64,000 nucleotides of DNA from Zingiber officinale (Eukaryota; Streptophyta; Magnoliopsida; Zingiberales; Zingiberaceae), in assembly GCF_018446385.1 (NCBI RefSeq), contig NC_056001.1, positions 107,176,436 through 107,240,435 of the forward strand. The letters are read 5' to 3'. The position numbers were made by a program, and so were the translations under genes. The notes beneath the pieces were generated by a model. That model was not told where the DNA came from, searched no databases, and saw only the letters and a list, made by a program, of their open reading frames with translations. Shown here in pieces: positions 46,428-58,990 of this stretch (positions within the stretch are counted from its first letter, which is position 1; every line of letters begins with the position of its first letter).

Positions 46428-47731
46428 TTAGATCTGTGATACCTAGGTCATGGTATGATTTATTTTTCTGTTTGGTACATATTATGTGGAGGTGATTATG
46501 GTTAGGGTTTGCATGCTTAGTGTCATGCACCATCTTGTATGATTGCATGCTGTGTGATTGTCGACTCCATTATTGTTGAGCACATCACCAGTTACATGAT
46601 CTGCACACACAACCACTCATGGGTTAGTGGTATATCAGACAGGGTGTGTAGCAGTTTGCTCTGTTAGGCTCCGCTGGTCCACTCATGGGTAGTGGTGACG
46701 TAGCGTGGTAGCCGCCAAGGATCCCTCCTCTGACTGTCTCAGGGAGATGAGAGCATTATGCTCCCCCACTTTGTTTGGAGTAGGAGGATAGGTGTACTGC
46801 GACAGCATCCTGCCCACTCGGTCACTCAGGAACAGTGATGGCAGAGTGCACAGTTATCATAGCTCTACCCACTCGGTCTCACCATCACGTGTGAGATGGT
46901 TGACTGGCGTCAGGGGTGGCACATGTCATTTTTGCATCATATGCATTGTTTGCATTTATTGTTTGTGATTGCTGCACTTTGTTTGTTGCATTTTGGTGGT
47001 TGCATATGATTGACATGCATACAGGAGACATATTATATATCTGGTCTAACGACCCTTACATCTGGATAGGAGGTCTTGGTAAGTACAGTTCTTCTTCTGT
47101 TATCTTTTTAGTTTGCATTTCTTATTATTGATCAGAAGACTGTACTCCATGATTATTACTGATAGTTATATCTTACTAGGCATGTCAGTTTGATATCCAC
47201 TGAGTTCTTTGAACTCACACCATTGTGCTATTTCTATTTCAAGTAGCAGGTAGATTATTTGTGGAGTCGCTTGGAGTATCTTGTCTGTCGGTTCCCACAT
47301 CACATCCGAAGTCCTGTTTCTGATTTTCATTTGTACTTTATTTGGTCTATGTTTTTGGTTTACTTAGCAATGTAAATTTAGGTCTTGGTTCTGGAGTGTT
47401 GTGATGTGGTGTCTTGTATTATTTTGTTGTGTGGTGTAAGCCTAGCCAGCTAGCAGTCTTATTTTTGGTTTGTAATGATTTTCTATCATTTTTTGCTGTG
47501 TTTTGGTTTTTAGTACAGTCGAGTGGGCTGTTAGATATATATATAACTGCGTGGTTGTATTTTTATTGTTTCAGCCGAGTGGGTTGAATATAAATTGTGT
47601 GGTTGTGTATATATATTCCAGCAGTGTGTGACTGATGTATATCTGTGGATGTAGAAATGATTCAGATTGTCACTGGTACAGGGGAGATGCTATCGGATTT
47701 TCCTCTGGCTAGGACTCCTCAGGACGTGACA
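46428..47731 (+). mobile_element. Tekay/Del-like LTR, right part
   Basis: Continues after the solo LTR. It has three CACTCATGGGT / CCACTCGG-type repeats (46610-46890) and a block around TGATATCCACTGAGTTCTTTG (47190), and ends in a CAGGACGTGACA-type terminus at about 47731. No ORF of interest. Confidence 0.4.
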
Positions 47732-48102
47732 CACTTGGTTAATTATGGTAGTTAAAAATTGAGAATGAGTTCAAAATAGGATCAATAGGACTCTCATCAT
47801 TTCTTTCCTCTCTTCGCTTTTTGCTCTAAACGCGAGGCTCAAAATAATATGATGCAAAAATTGTTACTTCCTTCACAATGTATGCATTAACAATAGAGAT
47901 TTCATCTTGTGCCTTATTTTTCACTTTTATCTACAAATAATATAGGAATATAATGGTAATAAACCAATTTGTATTAGATATTAATATATAATAAAATTAG
48001 TAAATTTTTATTCATTCAAATTGTTGAAATATAGAAAATGAAAATTTTACCTTTCAAATGGATACATCCATAAAAAATGGATAAGTCCTCCAAATTTTGT
48101 TG
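47732..48102. other. Short spacer
   Basis: AT-rich; no element end, ORF or RNA gene recognised. Confidence 0.3.
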
Positions 48103-48981
48103 GACTATTATGGGTCGGCTAGAGGGGGGTGAATAACTTGCAAATCAAAGTTACAATTGTCATACTTTTATCTTTAGCAAGGACACACAATTAGATAATA
48201 ACAAATAATAACATAAAAAAATAAGAAGACTCGAAATTTTTACTTGGTTTAAACCTAGGTGGTTGTTAATCCAAGGTAGAAATAGTGCACTAAATAAAAC
48301 CTCCTTCTTTGACTAAGTCAGAGGTGGAGAAGCCCCTTACAACACTTTGGAGTTCAGAAAAGAAGTATAGAAAATGAATACAATTTTATTGAACTCCTAG
48401 CTCCAGAATGCTATTTATAACCTTTTGGAAAAAGTTACCATTTGCCGATGTGACATTGGAGGCTCCTCAAATCACTTAGAGTCACCTCTAGTTGGATAAA
48501 ACTTTATTCAATGCTCAACGGTAGACAAATGACTCTGCATGATTGGAGGCGCTTCAATTCATCGGAGGCATCTCAGTTACTATTCATAAACAATACTATT
48601 TATCCGAGGTGCCTTCAGTCCATCGGAGGTACCTCTAGTCCCTTTTGTTGCAAAAGCAAATCTAGCCATATAAGGTGCCTCCAGACAATCGAGGCACCTC
48701 AGACCTTCAACTCTTTAAAGTTAACATTTGAGTTGGCCTTCTAGTCCTTCATTCGCGTGGGTGACGCTCCGGTCATCCAGAGTTAAGCTCACCTGAACCT
48801 AATTCTGACCTTCTCCTTGAGTAGGTTTCCTCCCCGGTTCATCCCTCGGATGCACCATACACGTCCTTCTCGCTCCACTAGTATACTCTTCTGCAGCTTC
48901 TCGTCCCTCTGATGCACCAAGCATGTCATCTCCCTTCCCATGCCATCCTTCTCGTTTACCGTATCTCTACTCAACTTCTTC
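48103..48981 (-). mobile_element. Sirevirus-type LTR fragment
   Basis: On the minus strand this is the 3' end of an LTR: TGTTGGACTATTATGGGTCG, then CTAGAGGGGGGTGAAT, the reverse of the ATTCACCCCCTCTAG signature near Sirevirus LTR ends. It carries several copies of a GGAGGCGCCTC / GAGGCACCTC-like motif (48440-48710). It breaks off where another LTR begins. Confidence 0.55.
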
Positions 48982-50494
48982 TGTTATATTATAGGATTGA
49001 GGCACGTGAGAGGGGGGGGATGAATCACATGTATTTTTAAAAAAGATCGAGTTTTTTAATTTAACTTAAAAGAAAGTGCACAGCGGAAAGAATGAAGTAT
49101 GAACAAAAAGAGACAAAACACAAGTGGTTTACTTGGTTCAGAGTCTTCATAGACTCGTACTACAAAACCCACGATCCCTCAGACTATATTGATGGGAAAT
49201 CCACTATAAAGCTCTTATTAAACTATCAGAAGAGAGAATCATGTACAATAATAACGAAGGGTAGTGTAACAGACTACACTGCCATAGTAATAAAGTAAAT
49301 GATAGTAATTTAAAGTTACCAACACGTGATTATCAAAGTTGCGAGCCTGTGTGTTGGTGTCGATTTGCTGGCAGCTGTCGAATGTCGTAGAGTTGTAGCA
49401 CAACATTAGTAGGCATGATCAAAGTAGCAGAAGAGTCGTAGTAGCTCGGGAATGAGTTGTGTTGTTCTGCTAGTCGAACAACCCTTTTAAGGAGCGTTGA
49501 GGGAGCCTCCAACCCCATCCGAGGAGCCTTTAAATGTAAATTTGATCCCATGTGCTTTAGACTACATAACCTTTGTAGATTGTAGTTTCTATCCGTGCAA
49601 GGGCACTTTCCAAGCGCTCTGAGGCGCCTCCAGCGCACTCTGGGGCACCTCCCCGCCGTGAGAACTTTATCCTCAAAGTTCATCTACGCGAGGGCACCTC
49701 CTTTGAATCTAGGGCACCTCTGCTAGCTTTGAGGAACCTTCTCAACCCTTTGAGGCACCTCAAACACTGTTCATCCAAGGCTTTACTTTATTTTTGCTCC
49801 TATAAAAATCCGTTAGTCTAACTGAAAGATATTTAACTTGCAAAATAAAGTTAACACAATTTAATAAGATTATTAATTAGATCTTAACTTCCCGAGGCCA
49901 GGATCTAGTTATGAAAATTAGACTTCCAAAAATGGGGTTAATTCGATCCTGCCTGTACAGGCAGTGCCCCAACCTCTCACATTGGGATGGTGGGATCCAC
50001 ACTTAAGTAGTGGGTCCCACCACCTCATTGTGAGAGGTTGGGGTATTGCCTGTACAGGCAGGGTGAAATTTACCCAAAAATGGATCTAAACAGGACTAGC
50101 ACCTAAAGTCCCTAATTGGAACTCGCCCTCACTGGATGACTCTTCTCTAGTGACTTACCACACTTACTATGCAGAATTATTTGGCTCTCCTTTGACCCAC
50201 CAGGTCTTCCTGCCAGTTGTTAGATTTATAGACCCAACTGGACTTTAGTCAACTGTTAGGCCCCGTAGACCTAGCTAAACTTTCTACTAGATATCAGGTC
50301 TTCCAGACCTATTTAGACTTCCCACTAGCTATCAGGTCCAACAGACCTAGTTGGATTTCAGCCTGGTGTTAGATCCTCTAGACCCATCAAGTCTTATACA
50401 CTTGGTAACAAGGTTAGATCACACAAAACCTAACTTTAACCATTTACCATTTATCAACATCTAAGTTTGATCATTAGTACTAACTGCACCAACA
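48982..50494 (-). mobile_element. 3' LTR of a Sirevirus Ty1/copia element
   Basis: Plus-strand ends are TGTTATATTATAGG and ACTGCACCAACA. GTGAGAGGGGGGGATGAATCAC lies near the left, again the reverse Sirevirus end signature. It directly abuts a PPT at 50495 and the internal region beyond, which fixes minus orientation. It contains gene-like GAGGCACCTCC repeats (49490-49770) and a MITE at 49936-50074. Confidence 0.7.
49927..50083. mobile_element. Mutator-like MITE, 139 bp, 9-bp target duplication
   Basis: Body 49936-50074, flanked by CAAAAATGG at 49927-49935 and 50075-50083. Terminal inverted repeats of about 45 bp begin GGTTAATTCG and (inverse) GGTAAATTTC. They share CCTGCCTGTACAGGCA and CCCCAACCTCTCAC, so the element can fold almost fully into a hairpin. 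The 9-bp duplication is the Mutator signature. Non-coding. Confidence 0.82.
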
Positions 50495-50508
50495 ATCTCC
50501 TCTCTTTT
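50495..50508 (-). other. Polypurine tract of the Sirevirus element
   Basis: The minus strand reads AAAAGAGAGGAGAT immediately before the LTR start TGTTGG. This is the priming site for plus-strand DNA synthesis. Confidence 0.75.
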
Positions 50509-51690
50509 GATGTAATAACAATCTGGGTTAAAGTTAGAAAAATTTAAACAAAAAATAAAGAACAACACTAGCATGTATGACAAAATAATTGAAATTATGT
50601 TCTCTTTAAATGTTATTTTGTGGGTTATTCATTTTTCTAATCTTAAACCTTTACCCTCCCCTTTAGCATTCATAAAAAATAGCATGTAAGTAAGTTACAC
50701 CAAAAGTATAAACAAGTAAAGACATCCTATAAACTAATAAAGGTTTTTAGGTCTATTTTAGGGAGAGTCTGCAATTGTTTTCAAAACATTTTGTAAGTTT
50801 TTTTCATAAAAATTTTAAACATAGATCTTTGCAAAAAAAAAAAAAAAAACAAGCATTTTCAGAGTAATTTTCAGCATACTTTTCAAAGTGATTTTCAAAA
50901 CTTTTTTCAAAAGGAATTTCAAGTATTTTACAAACAACAAAAAAAAATTACAAATATTTTTCAAAACATCTTTATGCATAAAGAATTTCATGTATTTTTA
51001 AAACACATTTCAAAAACAGATTCTCCCTCGGGACCTTATATTATTTTAAAAATAATCATCTATAAATTTGTCCTTAAATGTCTAACCTTTAGTTACTAAC
51101 TAACTATACGAAGATAGTAATATTCATTTGGTTAATCAAGTTAAGTACATTTATCCAGCTAGTAATTCACTTAGAAGAATTACTTAACTTGATCAATATA
51201 TTATGGTATTTAATGCTCAGACTTATATTGATGCACTAAATAAGTATTTGAAGTCCAAACAATACTTTATGCATCTCACATCAATCTAAATTTTTTTAAT
51301 ATACAAGCAAGATAATCCTAGTATGCTTATGAGATGCTGGTTGCCTAAAACTATAAGATCATGCTTTCTAGGGGGAAAGCCTAGCCTTAGTCCATAACTA
51401 AATTTTTAAATACTACAAAAGTGGGAGTTTTTTGAACAAAAGGACACAATTAGCCTAGAATTTGAAATTGACTTAAAATTCACTTGAGTTTTAAAATACT
51501 AGAAAAATGATATTTTCATAAAATATAAGTAAAAGAGTTGCTTTAAATTTGAAAATTCATTTGAAAGTTATTTGACTTTTTGAAAAATACAGAAAATAGA
51601 TTAGTCCTAATCTATTATGTGCATTCCTAATTATCATCATATATTGCTAAATTCAGATTATAGAAGTAGTTTAGTAAAAATGTTAGCCAG
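50509..51690 (-). other. 3' non-coding part of the Sirevirus internal domain
   Basis: AT-rich with T/A-run-rich repeats (TTTTCAAA motifs at 50780-51010). No coding frame recognised. Long 3' spacers are usual in Sireviruses. No envelope-like ORF seen. Confidence 0.4.
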
Positions 51691-53170
51691 ATTTGACTTG
51701 GACCCAATGTAGTTGAGTTCAATGTCTCCTCTGGCAACATTGTCTTTTACAAAATGGTATTTTATTTCAATATGTTTTGTTCATGAATGATGCACTAGAT
51801 TTTTTATTAAGTCAATTGAGCTAATATTATCAATAAATATTTTTATATGTTTAAATTCTAAGTTAAAATCTCTTAAAGTGTGCATCATCCATAATAATTG
51901 TGCTACACACTCACCTATTATTACATATTCCGCTTCAGTAGTAGATAAAGCAACACGGTGTTATTTTCTACTAAACAAATTGACAAGTGATAGACCAAGT
52001 AGTTGACATCCACCACTTGTATTTTTTCTATCAAGTTTACAGCCAACATAATTTGAGTAAGTGAACCCTGTAAGTTCAAAATTTGTTGTTCTAGGGTATC
52101 ACATTATGATATTAGGTGTTCCTTTTAGATATCTAAAGATCCTCTTTTACATTAGTTAGATGAGATTCTTTAGCATAGGTTTGATATCTAGCACACAAAC
52201 TAACTACAAATATAATATCATGTCTATTTGCAGTTAAGTATAACAAACTACCTATGACACTTCTATAATATTTTAAGTCTATTGATTTTCCGTTTGGATC
52301 ACTATCTAATGTTATGTTAATTGCCATTGGACTTTTTATTTCTTTAGCATTTTCCATTCTCATTTTTTAAGTAGTTCTTTTGTATATTATTGTTGATATA
52401 CATAATTTTTTCATTGGTTTGTTTAATTTGTAGACCTAAGAAAAATATTAGTTTACCTACTAGACTTATTTCAAATTCGTATTTCATTAAGGTTGTAAAT
52501 TCTTGTAAAATTTTTGAATTAGTTAAACCAAAAATTATATCATCTACGTAGACTTGAGCTATAAAAATATCAAACTCAAGTGTCTTTACAAAAAGGGTCG
52601 AGTCAACTCGTCCTTGATTAAACTCTTTAGACATTAGGTAGGTGGATAATCTTTTATACCATACTCTAGGTGCTTGTGTTGGACCATATAAGGCTTTCTT
52701 TAATTTAAATACATGGTCAAGATGGTCTAAGTCTTCAAACCTAGATGGTTGACCTACATAAACTTCTTCCTTAATTAGCCCATTTAGGAAAGCTAATTTT
52801 ACACCCATTTGGTAAAGTTTAAATCATTTATGGGCTATATAGCTCAGTAACATCATAATAGACTCAAGTCTAGCTATTGGGATATAGATTTCGTCATAAT
52901 CAAGTCTCTCTACTTGACTAAATCCTTTCGCTACTAGCCTAGCTTTGTTTCTAATGATTTCCCCCTTTTCATTTAGTTTGTTTCTAAAAACCTACTTTGT
53001 TTCTATAAACTTTTTTCCTTGGGATAATGATACTAAGTTCCAGACTTCATTTCTTTCAAATTAGGCTAATTCTTCTTGCATGGCTATGATCCAATCTGGG
53101 ATAAGTAAAGATTCTTCTATAGTTTTGGGTTCAATCTTAGAAATTAAAGCAATTTGACTTAAGTTCTAAA
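51690..53170 (-). pseudogene. Copia reverse transcriptase and RNase H, degraded
   Basis: Read on the minus strand: IPDWIIAMQEELA (about 53090), [15 protein letters not shown] (52950-52905), [17 protein letters not shown] (52808 on), [16 protein letters not shown], the catalytic [10 protein letters not shown] (about 52570-52540), [26 protein letters not shown] (about 52265-52215), and the RNase H end LSTTEAEYVIIGECVAQLLWM (51945-51885). This is the order of the RVT_2-RNase H of Ty1/copia. Stops near 53060, 52830, 52365 and elsewhere break it. Integrase and Gag are not found. Confidence 0.8.
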
Positions 53171-53469
53171 GGTTGATCTAGTTTGAACCCTTAGATCTAA
53201 GTCTCCTATTATCTGGTTAACTGGATGGTTTGAGTTAACTCTTATTATTCTAAACTGAGTTTGTGTTTGTTGATTTTCTTCTGGATGAGTTAGTTTATTT
53301 TCTTATTCTTCTATTTGATTTAGGGTTTCACTATCACCCCCTTGATCAGAGCTAGATCTGAGTCAAATTGGGTTTGACTTTGGTCAGGATCTTTAGAGTA
53401 GAGGTTTCATCAAAATTTACATCTGTTGTTTCCTCAATTCTTAGGATACTTTTGTTGTGTACTCGGTAG
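53171..53469. other. Remnant next to the copia RT
   Basis: Probably decayed integrase C-terminus and linker, judged only from position. No readable motif. Confidence 0.25.
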
Positions 53470-56400
53470 CACTACAACAAATTTACTAAAAGACAATGAT
53501 GAAAAACCATTGTGAAAGGCTCTAAAAAACTATTGTAAATCGACGCGTTGAGAAAGATTGGGGCCCCAAAAGACAACGGTAAAAAAATATTTTTTTTCAT
53601 CAAAACAACAATGGGTTTTTAACCATTATCTTTGAGCGCCTTTCTCAATGCGTCGATTTACCATGATTTTAGACAATGATTTTTTCATCATTGTGTTTTA
53701 AGCAAAAAGATAACAGTCTATAACTGTTATCTTTGAGCGCCCTATCTTTCTTAACGCATCAATTTACTACGGTTTCAAACAACAAATTTTCACCATTGTG
53801 TTTTAAGTGATCAGACAAGGGTTTCTAACCGTTGTCTTTGGGTGATCTATCTTTGTCAGCATGTTAATTTACAATAGTTATTTGGGTCTCTTGTATTGAA
53901 AAGAACTAAACCCAATTTAACCGTTGTCATTTCTCAACACAACAAACTATTATCTATATAACTAATTTACCAGATATATCATTAAAGCAACACCAAAACA
54001 AAGCAACATCAAACATATATACAAGTATTGCACTTGTACGTCCCCATTCAAGTCACTCCTTACAAACATACATTAGATTACAATAAAATTTACAACACCA
54101 AAAGTGCATAACCAAAACACCAAAAGTTCATAAACACCATAAGAGTTTTAATACCTAAATTTCTTACTTGTCTGAGATGTGATCTTGTATCCAATCCGCC
54201 CATTCAGAATGTACTTCATCAATTTCTATTGCTACTATTATAGTTTTTGTGAACTACATGTGAATAAATTAAGTGAAAATGTTAATTGCACGAATCATTT
54301 TAAAAGAAGGTTTCGATAAAAAAATTTGAAAAATATCTAATATTACTATTGGCTGCAGCGAAGCTTTGTCAATGGATGTGGTGCCTTCAATGATATCTCT
54401 CATATATCGTAAGATAAAATAACCGCACTAGGCTCTATCAGGTTGAAGGGGTGCCTGTGTGGCAAAAAATGGTAGTAGCAAATTAATAACTTGATTGCAA
54501 TACCAAAATGAATAAGTAGAAGACTATAGTCATGAATGAAAGTTTTCTAGAAGCATTGAGCACTAGTTGCAGATATCATTATATATATATGCTCAAAGCA
54601 TCCAAAGCGAAAACCCCATGAAGACACCAGTTTCAACATTCATGACAAGGGGGGAGTTGTTGTAATGCCACAACACTTGACTCTTGATATTTTGAGCTTT
54701 CACCTGAACCTGAACCAATTTTGCACTTCCTCACCATATTGTCAACAGCTAAAAGCATGCACCAATTTGAATAAGAGAAATAATAATAGATGAAAATAAG
54801 TAATCTTAATAATATCAAGCTCAATATTGAAGCAAAAATGTCAAGAGACGATCATAAAAAAGTAGTCAAATATAAGTGACAAACGAACAGCTAAAATAAA
54901 ATAAATAAATCATACTTCATTTGAAAACAACATTCTCCATGTAAAAATTAAAGCAAATTCATTTGTCTATCCAACAAGATTATCTATGATTTGAAACCTT
55001 TTTTTGATGGTAACTGCATTCTAATTCAACCTTCAACACCAATTATCTAAGTTATATTTAATTCTAAAATAAAATAAAGAAGTTCCACAATGAATTTGAC
55101 ATAGATATACCATTACAATAAGTCATTGCAAGGTCAACCTTTGTTGTTGAGCTTCGATAATAGTCATTGCTGCTACAGCTTATTTGCCTTACATTGCCAT
55201 GTTTGATTTAAGTTCCTGTAGCTTTGTTTCAGTAACTTCCAATTTTGAACTGTTGTCAACATTACCACGGCCTTCCCTTAGTCCTATAATTTGACGCTTT
55301 GGAACTTCAATGTTCTATGTAAGTGTAGACATGACACCTTATGTTATTTAAATAAAGTAAAATACTAAAAAAAGGAAACAATGAGATTAATAGCATAGAA
55401 GATTACAAATACACATAATGCTCCAAGTAGCATTTTGTTGCCAAAGAGAATCTGTAGATAGTATAATCCAAGTAAAGACTTAACAACCACGAGCTATCTA
55501 GCCCTAGGAGCTACTTATACCTAAACTTCAGCTTCTTGTCTCATTTTATCATAGCTTTCTCTTTCCGGTGAAGTTAATTTGATAAGAAAATATTGATATA
55601 GTACAAAACATATCATAACCAAAACTTAATTTCGCATTATGAAACCACTGCACTAGTATTGATTTCTTTGTTTAAAGTGCCTTAATCATACAGAATAAAT
55701 CATTTCAGATAGGGGGATGTACTAATTACATTTTATAAATGCTTAATGTTTTGTTCAACATAGTAGTACTAAATGATCATAAAATCAAATCATGTGCCTG
55801 TAACAAATTTTAGATTTTTATTCTAACAAACCAAGAATCTTGAGAGTTGCTTTTAGCGCTTCTAGTGTCCCATCTATCCAAAGTCTTCTAAAGTATTGTT
55901 TAGAAGTTCTCTATAAAGGTGATTCCTTTAGACAAGGAGTAACTAACTTGCAAATTAGATTCTTCTATAACAATTAAGAAAGTGATGTATTTGAGCAAAT
56001 CTAAAGAAAAAGAATATGAACATACCATGAGGTCACTACAAGGACTTTCATGAATCAACTGTCAAAATTGTAAAGGTGTAAAGAAAATCTGTGTCATATT
56101 TAAAGTTAGGCAAATTATCTCAAGTTCAAAAAAACTTCATTAAAGATTAAACACAACACTTTCCACGCTCGTTGCTTGGTAAGGCAACGGGCTCACTGAC
56201 TTGGAGAAGAGCAGTCGCATAACTTACCAGAAATAGATACATGCATTATGAAAAGAGCATAACATTATAAAGAACCAAAATAGCAAAAAAAAAATAGAAG
56301 TAAATTAGCCGGTTCAAAGTAAGTTCTCCTTGATCCAAATCTCATTGTACCTCCCATGTGAGTTTTGGAACCCTTTTATGTTATACAGTATAAAAAGATC

Positions 56401-57200
56401 ATGAAAGATTACCTCAAAAAATATGATGAAAAATGCAAAAATCGAGAGTTACCTTTGGCATAAAAACAACAACAAAAGTTATTGTATCAAGATCAAACTT
56501 TGTGCTATTCGCATCCCTCAAGTTCATGACTGAACGAGCATATTCTATGACAACAATCTGCATCCCGAGACAAATACCTAGGTACGGAACTTAGTAAGTA
56601 TTTTTTAACTCCCATTGAAACAAATAAAAGAATCAGAGAGAAACCGTGCAAACCTTCAAATTGGCTCCTTAGTTCTATATTTTGAGATTTTAGCACGGAA
56701 ATCTTCATTCCCAATTCATGGATCTACAAAAAAAAATCAATTAAGGTTTGAAAGATCAAAAGGAAAATGTACAAAGTAACTCTGTAAGGTATTGCTTAGA
56801 ATATGCAAAAAAAAAAAGAAAAGAATGAACTACTTAAAAAAGCAATAAATAAATAAATGAAATTCTTAAGCATCTAAAGACATCCTTAACTCAAATCTCA
56901 TGATGGTAACCAAAGGGCATCCACATTGAGTGAATAGAAAGTAAACATGCATTTAAACGCAACAAAATGAGCTTATGTGTCATAAATAACATGATGTAAA
57001 ATAGAGATAGATGGTATTACTTTCCCCTCTGAAACCATAGCCCCAATCTCCTCATTCTCCTCTTGCAATGTTCTTCACTTTATATTGATGTCTAGTCCTT
57101 CTCACCATCTCCCACCTAAAGCCGAAATTGAATTCTCCACCACCATTGCCGGCACCTCCAACACCACCCCTAGAAGATCTAGGTGACACTACAAAATCAA
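53470..57200 (-). mobile_element. CACTA-type element, one end plus gene remnants
   Basis: The terminus CACTACAACAAATTTAC at 53470 is followed by about 450 bp of inverted subterminal motifs built on GACAATGGT / ACCGTTGTC and AAAGACAAC (53500-53930). A minus-strand, intron-split gene lies beyond. The other end is not visible, and no TNP2 core is recognised here. The CACTA inserted in or next to copia sequence. Confidence 0.5.
54170..57200 (-). pseudogene. Degraded multi-exon gene with a Ulp1/C48-protease-like C-terminus
   Basis: Minus-strand pieces: a Gly-rich start SSRGGVGGAGNGGGEF (57180-57120), coiled segments (about 57075 and ISVLKSQNIELRSQFEG near 56700-56650), a helix with KLEVTETKLQELKSNM (about 55235-55190), then QPDRA*CGYFILRYMRDII (54450-54395) and IEIDEVHSEWADWIQDHI (54235-54180). 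CGYxxxRxMRDII and an EIDEVxxEWA end are typical of the C-terminal part of Ulp1-type cysteine proteases, which ride on many plant CACTA and MULE elements. A stop precedes the catalytic-type Cys. Intervening AT-rich gaps look like introns. Whether all pieces are one gene is inference. Confidence 0.45.
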
Positions 57201-57394
57201 ATGACAACTTATAAATGTCTGAATTCTTGCTCCTAGCTGCTGCGTAAAAGATATTAGTTATGTACTGATATCAGTTATGTTAGGTCGGCCTGCCGAATGA
57301 AGAAGGAGTCAGGATTGAGAAAGATAGGGGAGGTATATAGCCGGGTGAATGTATAATTAATAAGATAATGAACAACCAAATAAAAGACTTTTTT
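57201..57394. other. Short spacer before the Tat spacer array
   Basis: Joins the CACTA-like remnant to the next array. No feature recognised. Confidence 0.3.
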
Positions 57395-57825
57395 GCATGC
57401 GCTCAGTCAGGCAAAGCCCAACCGAGCATATAGGTACTTAGTTTTGTAGAAGTATTCAGTATATTACCGGCTGAGTAAGGGTCGAGCGAGCACTGAGCGA
57501 GCACCAATATGCTTACACGCGCTCGGTCAGGCAAAGTCCGACTGAGTGTAAAGGCATTAAACCTTATACAACCTGTAGTATATTACCGACCGAGAGAGGG
57601 CCGAACGAGCACCAATATGCTTGCACACGCTCGGTTAGGCAAAACCCGACCAAGCGTAAGGCATTAAGCCTTATACAGCTTGTAATATATTACCGGTAGA
57701 GTGAGGGTCGAGCGAGCACCAATATATGCTTACACGCGCTCAGTCAGGCAAAGACCAACCGAGCATAAAGGCATTAAGCCTTATACAGCTTGTAGTATAT
57801 TACCGATCGAGTGAAGGCCGAGTGG
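57395..57825. repeat. Tandem array, unit 108-120 bp
   Basis: Four units start near 57401, 57521, 57629 and 57738, each beginning GCTCGGTCAGGCAAAG and containing GGCATTAAGCCTTATACAGC, GTAGTATATTACCG and CGAGCGAGCACCAATATGCT. It directly follows the antisense gene copy at 57781-58854, as the arrays do in the Tat element. Confidence 0.85.
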
Positions 57826-58854
57826 CTGCTCATCCGAATCCGATTCCTCCGGCGGGGTCCTAGGTCGACGACTGCGGGGTGCAGTAGGAGTAGGTCGGGA
57901 AGGCTCCGCAACGAAGTGAACACGGGGAGCTGCTCGAGAGGCTGATTGGGGAGCGACAGAAGCAGTGGCCTCCGAGGGGAGGGGAGCTAGATGCAATACA
58001 CTCATGTCTAATATTTTTCGCCCCCGACGTTGTATCTTCATATCACTCAAGGGGAGTGGCTTGACTAGACTATCGGCTGCAATAAGAGTAGCAGAATCAG
58101 AGTAAGGAACTAAGAGTCGACAGTGGTAAGGTGAACCATACCTAAGGAACGTGGTAACTCTGAGGGAGTGCGGCTTAGCCTGAATAGGAATAGTATGTCC
58201 TCTGTCAATAGTCTGAGCAAGTCCAAACGCTAGCATTCTAGTTGTGCGGAAGCATCTATGAAGTTAGGGTCCATTTGAAAGTCTCCCAGAACGGGTGCTG
58301 AAGGTAAAGATGTTCATCGCTGGGTAGGTCATTCCACGGCTCGGGAAAAGCTCAGGAAGAAATACTTATCTTTCCATCTAGAGGATGAAGAAGGAAGGGG
58401 AGCAAAAAAAATTGGTTCGAAGACGGGCCTGAAGACGAAAAAGTCCTTCGCTGTAGCGGCAAGGAGTGAAGAAATAGTGGAATAAGCGGGGAGCTCAGGG
58501 TATGTCGCATACTTTACAAAGGAGGACAAACCTGGCCAAAATTCTCATGGAGTTCGGGGTAAGTTGACAGAGGGGAATGCGAAAATATCGACTCACTTGG
58601 AAGAAGAAATGGTGTATAGGAAAGTGGAGGTCGGCCACGATCTGCTTCTTGAAGAAAGTCACATAGCCTGTAGGTGGGGAAGAAGCCAGGTGGATTTCAG
58701 AGGGTATGATGATGTGCATGGACTTGGGAACCTCGTAGGTAAAGCGAAGATCGTCCAGATCCATGCACATGAAGGTGGATACTCCGGGAGCATAAGTAGG
58801 TGTGGGAGAGTCCATGAGGGAAAGTGGGAATGAATCACAAGGAGCAAAGCGCAA
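57781..58854 (-). pseudogene. Tat antisense gene, decayed copy A (PF04195-type)
   Basis: The minus strand opens with an ATG near 58818, then LRFTYEVPKSMHI, YVTFFKKQIVADLHFP, RYFRIPLCQLTPNSMRI, matching the domain of the gene at 26587 in order and spacing. A stop follows VCDIP; further pieces in other frames continue to 57781, ending in a Pro/Ser/Arg-rich tail with PEESDSDEQ. No coiled-coil exon is attached. The coding strand of the parent element would be plus. Confidence 0.65.
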
Positions 58855-58990
58855 TGAACGACGGAAGCAGGAAGAAGACTTACTCTTGAAAGCAAAAAGT
58901 TCAACAAAGAAGGGGAAGGAGGATATTTACAAGTGTCAAGAAGGGCCTGAGAGGCCTCGTCCTTGGCGCCCATCGAACGGTCCACGATAA

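Noticed and set aside
50509..51690. Envelope-like gene in the copia 3' spacer
   Set aside because: No open frame, signal or membrane segments found.
57187..57198. CACTACAAAATC as a second CACTA terminus
   Set aside because: Same orientation as the end at 53470, and it falls inside the exon-like Gly-rich segment; no subterminal repeats adjoin.
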